A DNA stretch of 13,657 bases, from assembly GCA_019244985.1 (NCBI GenBank), contig JAFASB010000434.1, positions 1 through 13,657 on the forward strand, given 5' to 3'. The translations under genes and the position numbers were made by a program. Position 1 is the first letter of the stretch, and each line of letters starts with the position of its first letter. This document shows, piece after piece, positions 6,796 to 12,585 of the stretch. Below the pieces are notes generated by a model. That model was not told where the DNA came from, did no database searches, and saw nothing but the letters and a program-made list of their open reading frames with translations. This DNA comes from Acidimicrobiia bacterium. Lineage in GTDB: Bacteria; Actinomycetota; Acidimicrobiia; Acidimicrobiales; AC-14.

Positions 6796-7436
6796 CGGCG
6801 TTCGCCCTTCACGCCCACGGTGAGCACGGTCGGGATCAGGATCCCGCCGAGACGGAGGATGCGCTTCTGCCGCTCGACGGTGAACCCGGCTGCGCGCACG
6901 CGGTCGGCCATCTCGGTGCGCGTCGGCCACCGGGCTGGTTGCCCGATGGCCTTCGAGCCGGCATGGGCCAGCTGGGATGTGGCAGGCACGCGCACGTTGA
7001 CGAGGGCCACGAGGATTCGGGCCCCGACCCGCAGCACTCGATGGAACTCTCGCAGGGCGGCATCGGGGTCGGGGAACCAGTGGAACGACTCGGTCGACGT
7101 AACGGCATCGAAGTGCCCGTCCGCGAACGGCAGCGCGGTGGCGTCACCCTGGAGCCACCGCACCGCACGGGTCCGCGCCGACGCCTGCTCGAGCATCCCC
7201 GCCGAGAAGTCGCAGCCGGCGACGAGCTCGGGCTGCAGCTCGCGGCGCAGTCGCGCCGTGAGATCGCCGGTCCCGCAGCCGATGTCGAGAATGCGCCGAG
7301 CGGGGTGGAGGCGAAGCTCGCCGAGCACGGCGTCGTGCACGGGGTGGTAGATCGCCGCCTGCACCGGCGCCAGGTCGTAGACGCGGGACCAGATGTCGAA
7401 GAACCCGCGCTGCGGTCCGCCCCCGGTCTCGGCCAC
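6792..7436 (-). CDS. Class I SAM-dependent methyltransferase
   Basis: A 214-residue Methyltransf_11-type protein of unknown substrate. Motif I, ILDIGCGTGDLTARL, lies at about 49-63. An acidic residue at the end of strand 2 (D76 in GCDFSAGML) would bind the ribose of SAM, GDATALPF (98-105) is the next strand/loop, and FDAVTSTESFHWFPDPDAALREFHRVL (from about 109) is the typical motif IV-V region. The frame is open far upstream across the nuclease gene, but the GTG at 7436 just after that gene's stop gives a normal length and starts ahead of the conserved FFDIWSRVYD segment. It lies 11 bp downstream of the exonuclease/GIY-YIG gene on the same strand and is probably co-transcribed with it. Small-molecule or lipid/quinone substrates are as likely as nucleic acid. 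Confidence 0.88.
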   Translation of the reverse strand: MAETGGGPQRGFFDIWSRVYDLAPVQAAIYHPVHDAVLGELRLHPARRILDIGCGTGDLTARLRRELQPELVAGCDFSAGMLEQASARTRAVRWLQGDATALPFADGHFDAVTSTESFHWFPDPDAALREFHRVLRVGARILVALVNVRVPATSQLAHAGSKAIGQPARWPTRTEMADRVRAAGFTVERQKRILRLGGILIPTVLTVGVKGERR

Positions 7437-7447
7437 CGGTCCGGAAC

Positions 7448-9067
7448 TTACTTGCGCGGGCGGGGCTCGTAGGACGGGAGGCGGGGGAGCGGTGAGGCCA
7501 GCTCGCCGTCGCAGGCGACGAGTCGCAGCCTGGATGCTTCGGCGTCGAGCCAGGCAGCCACGCAGCTGACCTCGTCGGCCAGCTCGCGTGGGATCGGGCC
7601 ATGCTCGACCGCGTCGCTGGCGTCGTCGGTGGCGAACAGCGGACCGTCGAGCAGGCGCCCAGCGGCCAAGACGAGGCGCCGCCCGTTGGCGTCCTCGACC
7701 TCGAGGCGGCCGCTGCGACGCATGGTCTCGAGCCGCCGCTGGCGCGCCAGGGCGCGGGCGAGCGCTGCGGCCCGGTCGCGGGTGTCGGCCGCCTCCTCGA
7801 AGCGGTCGGCCGAGGCCAGCACTTGCATGCGGTCGGCGAGCGGATCCAGCAGCAGCGACGGGTCGGTCGTGAGCCCCCGCACGAGCCGCTGGACGACGTT
7901 GCGGTACTCGATGTCGGAGACCTGCCCGGAGCACGGGCACAGGCTGACCCCGAGTTGCGCCGGCGCGCACGGCGCAAGGCGGGGCTGGCGGGGCGGCTTG
8001 GCCGTGCAGCGGCGGATCGGCGCGGCCGTCTCGATGGCTTCGGCGAGGAGCCTTGCCGCGCCCGTCGAAGGGAGCGGCCCGAGATACAGGGCGCCGTCGC
8101 CCTTGCGAACCTTTCGTACGACCGACAACCGCGGGAAGCGCTCGTCGAGCGTCAGCTTCAGGTAGGCGTACCGGCGCCACGTCTTCGACCGCTTGTTGAA
8201 CGGCGGCATGTACTGGTGGATCAGCCTGACCTCGAGCACGGCGGCCTCGAGCGGACCGTCACACACGATGTGGTCGATCGACTCGACCTCGCGCAGCAGT
8301 TGGTTGACCTTGCGCCGCTGCTCGCTCGAGAAGTACGAGCGAACGCGGGCCCGCAGATTGGTGGCCTTGCCGACGTACAACACTCGGCCGCCGCGGCCCC
8401 GGAAGAGGTACACCCCGGGGCGGCGGGGGAGCCGCGTCGTCAGGCGGAGCTTGCCCAGCTCCGGGTGACCTTGGATGGTCGGCAGCAGGAAGAGATCGTC
8501 GAGGCCCAGCACACCGAGGCTGCCGGCCCGTTCGAGCAGCGTGTGCAGCAGCTCGCCGGTTGCGAGGGCGTCGTCGAGGGCGCGGTGGGTCGGGCGGTGC
8601 CCGAGTCGGAGCCTGGACGCCAGCGTCGACAAGCGGTGGTCGGGAACCTCGTCCTGCAGCAGGCGCCGGGCGAGGGCGCAGGTGTCGACGGACCGATTGG
8701 TCAGGCGTGGCCGGCCGGCGCGCGCCAATGAGGCGTTGAGGAACCCGAGGTCGTAGCGCACGTTGTGGCCGACGACGACGGCGTCGCCGAGGAACTCGAG
8801 AAAGCTCGGCAGCACCTCGTCGATCCGCGGGGCCGGCACCACCATCGCCTCCGTGATGCCAGTGAGGAAGACGATCTCGGGCGGGATCGCCTTGCCGGGG
8901 TTGACCAGCGTCTGCAAGGTGCCGAGGCACTCGCCCCCGCGCAGCTTGACCGCGCCGATCTCGGTGATGGCGCCGTCGACTGCAGACCCGCCCGTCGTCT
9001 CCACGTCGACGACGCAGAACGTCGTCTCGCTGAGCGGCACCCCCAAGTCGTCGAACGACCGTTGCAC
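7448..9067 (-). CDS. DEDDh 3'-5' exonuclease fused to a UvrC/Cho-like GIY-YIG endonuclease
   Basis: A 539-residue fusion resembling M. tuberculosis Rv2191. Residues about 15-180 are a DnaQ-type exonuclease: DVETTG (D21, E23), GHNVRYDLGFLN (D106), and HRALDDA (H161, D166). Residues about 216-295 are a GIY-YIG domain: GVYLF, YVGKATNLRAR (231-241) and the likely catalytic glutamate E279 in VLEVRLIHQY. Four cysteines (354, 367, 377, 379) occupy the place of the UvrC cysteine cluster but with different spacing, ending in CPC. A UVR-like helical region follows at about 400-440. The RNase H-like and HhH domains of full UvrC are missing. The protein probably processes damaged DNA, perhaps incising and then trimming; E. 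coli Cho, a related single-domain nuclease, is SOS-induced. Here a perfect LexA box lies in the promoter. The GTG start is 8 nt after the -10 box. Confidence 0.92.
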   Translation of the reverse strand: MQRSFDDLGVPLSETTFCVVDVETTGGSAVDGAITEIGAVKLRGGECLGTLQTLVNPGKAIPPEIVFLTGITEAMVVPAPRIDEVLPSFLEFLGDAVVVGHNVRYDLGFLNASLARAGRPRLTNRSVDTCALARRLLQDEVPDHRLSTLASRLRLGHRPTHRALDDALATGELLHTLLERAGSLGVLGLDDLFLLPTIQGHPELGKLRLTTRLPRRPGVYLFRGRGGRVLYVGKATNLRARVRSYFSSEQRRKVNQLLREVESIDHIVCDGPLEAAVLEVRLIHQYMPPFNKRSKTWRRYAYLKLTLDERFPRLSVVRKVRKGDGALYLGPLPSTGAARLLAEAIETAAPIRRCTAKPPRQPRLAPCAPAQLGVSLCPCSGQVSDIEYRNVVQRLVRGLTTDPSLLLDPLADRMQVLASADRFEEAADTRDRAAALARALARQRRLETMRRSGRLEVEDANGRRLVLAAGRLLDGPLFATDDASDAVEHGPIPRELADEVSCVAAWLDAEASRLRLVACDGELASPLPRLPSYEPRPRK

Positions 9068-9075
9068 GACGCCCG

Positions 9076-9104
9076 ATCGTAGGCGAACATGTGTTCGGTG
9101 TCGA
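9076..9104 (-). promoter_or_regulatory. Sigma-70-type promoter of the exonuclease/GIY-YIG gene
   Basis: Read on the minus strand: -35 TCGACA (9104-9099), a 17-bp spacer, then -10 TACGAT (9081-9076). Only 8 nt separate the -10 from the GTG start, so the mRNA should be leaderless or have a leader of 1-2 nt. The whole promoter lies in the 40-bp gap after the DUF885 gene, giving the nuclease its own transcription start. The spacer contains a LexA box. Confidence 0.72.
9084..9097. promoter_or_regulatory. LexA binding site (SOS box)
   Basis: CGAACATGTGTTCG matches the Gram-positive/actinobacterial LexA consensus CGAAC-RNRY-GTTCG at every position, on both strands, with 6-bp arms in perfect inverted symmetry. 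It sits between the -35 and -10 elements of the nuclease promoter, where bound LexA would exclude RNA polymerase. I saw no other match to CGAAC-N4-GTTCG in the window. DNA damage should therefore induce the nuclease and possibly the downstream methyltransferase. Confidence 0.85.
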
Positions 9105-9107
9105 GTA

Positions 9108-10607
9108 CTACAGGCCCAGCCCGGAGGCCATCAGGCCGAGCGGCGGTGCGCCGAGGTCGAGGAGCTCCTTGTGGAAGCGGGGGAGTGAGAAATCCGGGCC
9201 CCACGCGGCCCGTGCCTTCTCCCGCAGCTTGAGGATCTCGAGCTTCCCCCATGTGTAGCGGCCATACGTGGGGTCGAACGTCGCCCGGTTGGCTTCGCTG
9301 CGCGCCGCCGGACCCTGCAGGTAGGCGTCCTGCTCGAAGCGGCGGGAGGCCTCATCGATCGTCATCTCGCTCGTGTGCACGCCGATGGAGACGGCCAGCC
9401 TGGTTACCCGGACGAGTGCCTCGATAGCGACACCGGCGCGGAACCGTGGGTCGTCGGCGCGGAAACCCTCCTCCACGCAGAGCTCCTCGGTGTAGTGGGC
9501 CCAGCCCTCGATCATCGAGGACGACATCATCGCTTTGCGCACGTCGCTGACCAGCCGGCGCATCACGCGGCCGTGGGCGAAGTGGCCGGGGGCCACCTCG
9601 TGCACAGTGATGGCGGGCAGCGTCGTGCGGTTGAACGCCTCCAGCCACTCCTCCTGCTGGCGCGCCGGCCACGTCGGCTCGGGCGGCGTGATGTGGTACC
9701 AGCTCGGGGCGTCGGGCTCGTACGGGCCGGCCCACGACATCATGGCGAAGGCCCATCGCCGCGCCGGCGGCGTCGGGCCCACCAGGCACTCGCCGTCGAG
9801 GCCGGGGACGAGATTGCGCTCGTGGGTGAATGACACGGCCTCTTCGACCTGCTGGCGCGCTTCGTCGACGACCCCGCCCGCGTCCGGGTGGTCGGCCAGC
9901 AGCGAGGCGACGACCTCGGAGACCGGCGCGCCGGGACGGATGAGGGCGCACGCTTCCTGGAGATCCGCCGTGAGCCGGTCTCTTTCGTCGTCGGCCTGCG
10001 CCGTCAATCGGGCCAGGTCGACGTCGATGGCCTCGCCGCTGCTCAGCAGGCGCGTCAGACCTCCTTCGCCGATGGCGGGGTCGGGCTCGCCCTCGGCGGC
10101 CGCGTTCTCGATGTGGGTGACGAGGCGCCGGTGGGCGGCGAGGGCGGCAGCCTCTGTCGGATCGCTCTCGTCCAGCCCGCTGGCCAGGCCGACGACGGCC
10201 TCCACCAGCCCGGCCGCGGTGGGCCGCGACACCCGGTCGAGTGACTGCAGCGCCATGTCGACGGCGTCGGGCCACGACGCCAGGTGGCGGCGCCGCGCCG
10301 CCTCCCGCTCCTTGGCGGGCGCGTACTCGCGGTCGTAGACCGACAGGTCCATGTTGTCGAGGTGCACCAGAGGATTCGTGCGGTGCTCCTCGAGCTCGCC
10401 GAAGCTCGCCCGCAGCATCTCCTCGAACGCCGCCAAGTGGGCCTCGTCGTGGTCTGCGGGCGCGGCCGGCGACGGAAGGGCCGCGAGCCCGGACCGCACC
10501 CCGTCGGGCGACAGGTCCTGGATGTCGCCGTCGTAGTCGTGCAGGCCCGCGTTCTCCCGCACCGAGGAGATCATCAGATTGCACACGGCCCGGACGCGGG
10601 GCTCCAT
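9108..10607 (-). CDS. DUF885 family protein (putative Zn metallopeptidase-like)
   Basis: A 499-residue protein of the DUF885 family, which has gluzincin-like metallopeptidase features but few characterised members. The family's zinc motif is visible as HEVAPGH (336-342), and a second conserved block, EGWAHYTEE (367-375), provides a likely third ligand, E367 or E374. The C-terminal region with YLQGPAARSEANRATFDPTYGRYTWGKLEI is also typical of DUF885. No signal peptide is evident, so it is predicted to be cytoplasmic. The ATG at 10607 has no Shine-Dalgarno but is preceded by TAATGT exactly 7 nt upstream, implying a leaderless mRNA. It is divergent from the small zinc-ribbon gene. It lies upstream of the SOS-controlled nuclease on the same strand; read-through could add basal expression of that nuclease. 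Confidence 0.88.
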   Translation of the reverse strand: MEPRVRAVCNLMISSVRENAGLHDYDGDIQDLSPDGVRSGLAALPSPAAPADHDEAHLAAFEEMLRASFGELEEHRTNPLVHLDNMDLSVYDREYAPAKEREAARRRHLASWPDAVDMALQSLDRVSRPTAAGLVEAVVGLASGLDESDPTEAAALAAHRRLVTHIENAAAEGEPDPAIGEGGLTRLLSSGEAIDVDLARLTAQADDERDRLTADLQEACALIRPGAPVSEVVASLLADHPDAGGVVDEARQQVEEAVSFTHERNLVPGLDGECLVGPTPPARRWAFAMMSWAGPYEPDAPSWYHITPPEPTWPARQQEEWLEAFNRTTLPAITVHEVAPGHFAHGRVMRRLVSDVRKAMMSSSMIEGWAHYTEELCVEEGFRADDPRFRAGVAIEALVRVTRLAVSIGVHTSEMTIDEASRRFEQDAYLQGPAARSEANRATFDPTYGRYTWGKLEILKLREKARAAWGPDFSLPRFHKELLDLGAPPLGLMASGLGL

Positions 10608-10614
10608 CGAGCGG

Positions 10615-10620
10615 ACATTA
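10615..10620 (-). promoter_or_regulatory. -10 box for leaderless DUF885 mRNA
   Basis: Minus strand TAATGT, followed by exactly 7 nt and then the ATG at 10607, which is the spacing expected when transcription starts at the A of the start codon. No convincing -35 is visible; that region would fall inside the divergent gene. Confidence 0.5.
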
Positions 10621-10624
10621 GGCT
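10619..10624 (+). promoter_or_regulatory. Candidate -10 box for the small zinc-ribbon gene
   Basis: TAGGCT fits TAnnnT and lies 9 nt before the GTG at 10634, so any leader would be only 2-3 nt. Its first two bases are the last two of the divergent -10 box. No -35 match is seen (GCGGGG at the 17-bp position). Confidence 0.35.
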
Positions 10625-10633
10625 GCGAGCGCC

Positions 10634-10861
10634 GTGACGACTCGCTACCGCTGCGCCGCGTGCGGCAACCTCACCCGCTTCGACGTCACCATCACGCGGC
10701 GAACGCGCGCTTTCCACCACTACTCGATCGGCGGCGACCTGACCGTTGAGGACGAGGAGGTGCTGGCCGAGACCGTCGAGGAGGTGGCCTGCCGGTGGTG
10801 CGGATCAGGGGGCTCGGTGGAGCAGGTCGAGGTGTCCGAGGCCGAGGCCGGCGAGGGCTGA
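10634..10861 (+). CDS. Small zinc-ribbon-like hypothetical protein
   Basis: A 75-residue protein of unknown function. Two CxxC knuckles (C7/C10 in YRCAACGN and C53/C56 in ACRWCGS) are placed as in a treble-clef or rubredoxin-like zinc ribbon, separated by a strand-rich segment with TRRTRAFHHYSIGG. The C-terminus is acidic. The GTG start is chosen because it directly precedes the first knuckle and follows a TAnnnT box. Codon use and the paired cysteine knuckles support a real gene. It may be a nucleic-acid or protein adaptor, but nothing fixes its role. It is followed 34 bp later by another cysteine-rich small gene. Confidence 0.72.
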   Translation: MTTRYRCAACGNLTRFDVTITRRTRAFHHYSIGGDLTVEDEEVLAETVEEVACRWCGSGGSVEQVEVSEAEAGEG

Positions 10862-10865
10862 AGTT

Positions 10866-10886
10866 CCTGTCATACCCCCCTGTCAT
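10866..10886 (+). repeat. Direct repeat CCTGTCAT x2 upstream of the second cysteine-rich gene
   Basis: Two identical 8-mers at 10866-10873 and 10879-10886, 13 bp from start to start, fill most of the 34-bp gap before the ATG at 10896. They may form an operator or be chance; the intervening CCCC is part of a C-run. Confidence 0.4.
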
Positions 10887-10895
10887 CCTTTGGGC

Positions 10896-11102
10896 ATGAG
10901 ACAGCACCAGCCGATGACGATCTCCTGCGACGAGTGCACCATGCAGCACACGACGGCGTGCGACGATTGCGTGGTGACGTTCATCTGCGGCCGCGAACCT
11001 GACGACGCCGTCATCATCGACGTCGCCGAGGCGCGCGCCGTACGCCTGCTCTCCGACGCCGGCCTCGTGCCAAAACTCCGCTATTCGCGGCACGCCGGCT
11101 AG
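10896..11102 (+). CDS. Small cysteine-rich hypothetical protein
   Basis: A 68-residue protein with C11/C14 (CDEC), C22/C25 (CDDC) and C31, enough to bind a zinc ion or an Fe-S cluster, followed by an acidic then basic helix (VAEARAVRLLSDAGL). No function is recognised. The ATG at 10896 is the outer start; a second ATG at 10914 (residue 7, MTISCDEC) would keep the cysteine core and cannot be excluded. Neither start has a clear Shine-Dalgarno. It lies between another CxxC small protein and the sepH-like gene, all on the plus strand, and could be co-transcribed with the former. Confidence 0.7.
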   Translation: MRQHQPMTISCDECTMQHTTACDDCVVTFICGREPDDAVIIDVAEARAVRLLSDAGLVPKLRYSRHAG

Positions 11103-11174
11103 CCACCATTCGCGTTCGCCGCACAGGCCGGGTGTTAACGTCGCAGCTCAGAGCGGCCCGACCCACGGGTTATC

Positions 11175-11179
11175 AGGAA
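11175..11179 (+). promoter_or_regulatory. Ribosome binding site of the sepH-like gene
   Basis: AGGAA lies 5 nt before the GTG at 11185 and supports that start. The 82-bp gap upstream also holds a weak TAACGT -10-like box at 11136-11141 without a recognisable -35. Confidence 0.5.
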
Positions 11180-11184
11180 CGCGC

Positions 11185-12552
11185 GTGCAGAAACTCCACC
11201 TTGTCGGCTTCACGACCGATCTCGACGGCCTCATCTTCAGCGCGCGCAAAGGGTCGAAGGCCGGCGGCTACGTCGTCCCCCTCGACGGCGAGCTGCTGTC
11301 GACGATTGCCGAAGCCGAGCGCCTGCGCAACGGCGACAAGAGCAAGGCCGAAGAGGGTGCCGGCCAGCGGGTGCGCCCCGACAGCCGCCTGACGCCGAGA
11401 GAGACCCAGGCGCAGCTCCGCAGCGGCCGGTCGATCCCCGAGGTGGCGGCCGAGGCGGGCGTCGGCCCCGAATGGGTCGAGCGCTTCGCAGTCCCGATCG
11501 TCGCCGAGCAGGCCCAGATGGTCGAGCGGGCGCGGGTGATGACGTTCTCGAAGGCGCGGCTCGGGCAGTCCACGCAACCACTCGGAACCTCGGTGCGCTG
11601 GAACCTCGCGGACAAGGGCGTGGCAATCGGCGAGGAGGCCTTCGATCAGGGTTGGAGCGCGTTCCAACTTCAGGACGAGGTTTGGATGGTCCGGTTCCGT
11701 TACACCTCGCGCGCCCGGCTGCAGGTTGCGGAGTGGGAGCTCGACCTCGGTGCGAACGAGCTGACGTCGCGCAACCGCCTCGCATCGGAGCTCGGTTACG
11801 TCGAGAAGGGCCGCCGCCCGCCTGCGCTCCCGGCGCCGTCGCCTCGACCGGCTGCCGTCCCTCCCGTGCGCGTGGTCGAAGAAGTCGTCGTCGAGGAACC
11901 CGAGCCGGAGGAGGCACCCGCCCCTGCCGCACCGCGGCGCCCGGTGCGCAAGGCATCTCGCCGGGCCCGTCGTCGGCCCGCTCCCAAGAAGCGGCCCGCC
12001 AGGAAGACGGCGGCGACGCGGTCGACGAAGAGGTCGACGACCAAGCGGGCGACCGCGAAGAAGGCGAACGCCAAGAAGGCGACGACGAAGAAGGCCGTCA
12101 GCCGGAGAGGCACGAGCAAGAAGGCGACGAGCAAGAAGGCCGTCACCCGGAACGTCGTCACCAAGACGAAGGCGGCGCCCAAGCGGGTCGCGACGCGCCC
12201 GGCGGCCAAGAAGACGCCGCGGCCGGTGCCTGCGACTCGCGAGAGGACGCCCGCGGAGAGGCCCGAGGCGCCCCGCGTGGAGGCGGTCAGGCGGCCTCGT
12301 CCGAGGCCGGCCCAGGCCCGGCGTCCTCGTATCGCCGCCGACTCGGCGAAGGAAGCGGCGGCCAAGCGGGCGGCCCGGCCGGTGCGTCGCACGCCTCCCA
12401 GGTCGACGTCGGAGGGCGCGCCCACGGCCACGGCGCCCGTCCTCTCGGGCCCGCTCGCCCGTAGCCTCCTGGCCCGGCGCCTGGCGGCCCGCAAGGCGGC
12501 CGACGAGAGCAACGGTGGCCAGAGAAGCTCTCGGCCGCTCCGCGTCAGATAG
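11185..12552 (+). CDS. sepH: SepH-like septation protein (DUF3071) with a histone-H1-like basic tail
   Basis: The N-terminal ~210 residues match the DUF3071 core of SepH, an actinobacterial protein shown in Streptomyces to bind FtsZ and promote its assembly at division sites. Residues 1-40 form the beta-rich start (HLVGFTTDLDGLIF ... VPLD). Residues about 67-103 hold the helix-turn-helix region, SRLTPRETQAQLRSGRSIPEVAAEAGVG, and FAVPIVAEQAQMVERARV follows. A WMVRFRY ... ARWELDL-like strand region (here AEWELDL) ends the core. After a proline-rich linker and an acidic patch (231-243) comes a long Arg/Lys/Ala tail (about 251-406) containing ten tandem pentapeptides at 281-330, such as AKKAT, TKKAV and SKKAT. 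A final helical segment (419-439) is followed by a short basic end. The tail resembles histone H1 or actinobacterial HU tails and may bind DNA (inference). GTG start supported by AGGAA 5 nt upstream. Confidence 0.85.
   Translation: MQKLHLVGFTTDLDGLIFSARKGSKAGGYVVPLDGELLSTIAEAERLRNGDKSKAEEGAGQRVRPDSRLTPRETQAQLRSGRSIPEVAAEAGVGPEWVERFAVPIVAEQAQMVERARVMTFSKARLGQSTQPLGTSVRWNLADKGVAIGEEAFDQGWSAFQLQDEVWMVRFRYTSRARLQVAEWELDLGANELTSRNRLASELGYVEKGRRPPALPAPSPRPAAVPPVRVVEEVVVEEPEPEEAPAPAAPRRPVRKASRRARRRPAPKKRPARKTAATRSTKRSTTKRATAKKANAKKATTKKAVSRRGTSKKATSKKAVTRNVVTKTKAAPKRVATRPAAKKTPRPVPATRERTPAERPEAPRVEAVRRPRPRPAQARRPRIAADSAKEAAAKRAARPVRRTPPRSTSEGAPTATAPVLSGPLARSLLARRLAARKAADESNGGQRSSRPLRVR
12025..12174 (+). 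repeat. 15-bp-periodic repeat coding ten lysine-rich pentapeptides
   Basis: Within the sepH-like gene, ten five-codon units follow one another with the form [T/A/S]-[K/R]-[K/R]-[A/S/G]-x, the last two being degenerate. The octamer AAGAAGGC recurs at 12058, 12073, 12088, 12118 and 12133, that is at multiples of exactly 15 bp. This suggests growth by duplication, with likely copy-number variation between strains. Confidence 0.8.
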
Positions 12553-12574
12553 AACCAGCGCCCCCTGCGCAGGC

Positions 12575-12578
12575 AGGA
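12575..12578 (+). promoter_or_regulatory. Ribosome binding site of queG
   Basis: AGGA 7 nt before the GTG at 12586, in the 33-bp gap after the sepH-like gene. An ATG at 12579 is out of frame with QueG. Confidence 0.5.
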
Positions 12579-12585
12579 TGAAGGC

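Noticed and set aside
7437..8180. A longer N-terminus for the methyltransferase (462 codons in total)
   Set aside because: The extension lies wholly within the nuclease gene in a different frame, is low in complexity, and the GTG at 7436 gives a normal methyltransferase length.
10872..10895. Possible CsoR-type copper operator (ATACCCCCCTG) before the second cysteine-rich gene
   Set aside because: Only one half-site resembles the pattern; the required GGGGTAT partner arm is absent.
12564..12573. Palindrome CCTGCGCAGG as a terminator after the sepH-like gene
   Set aside because: A 10-bp palindrome with no loop cannot form a stable hairpin, and no U-run follows.
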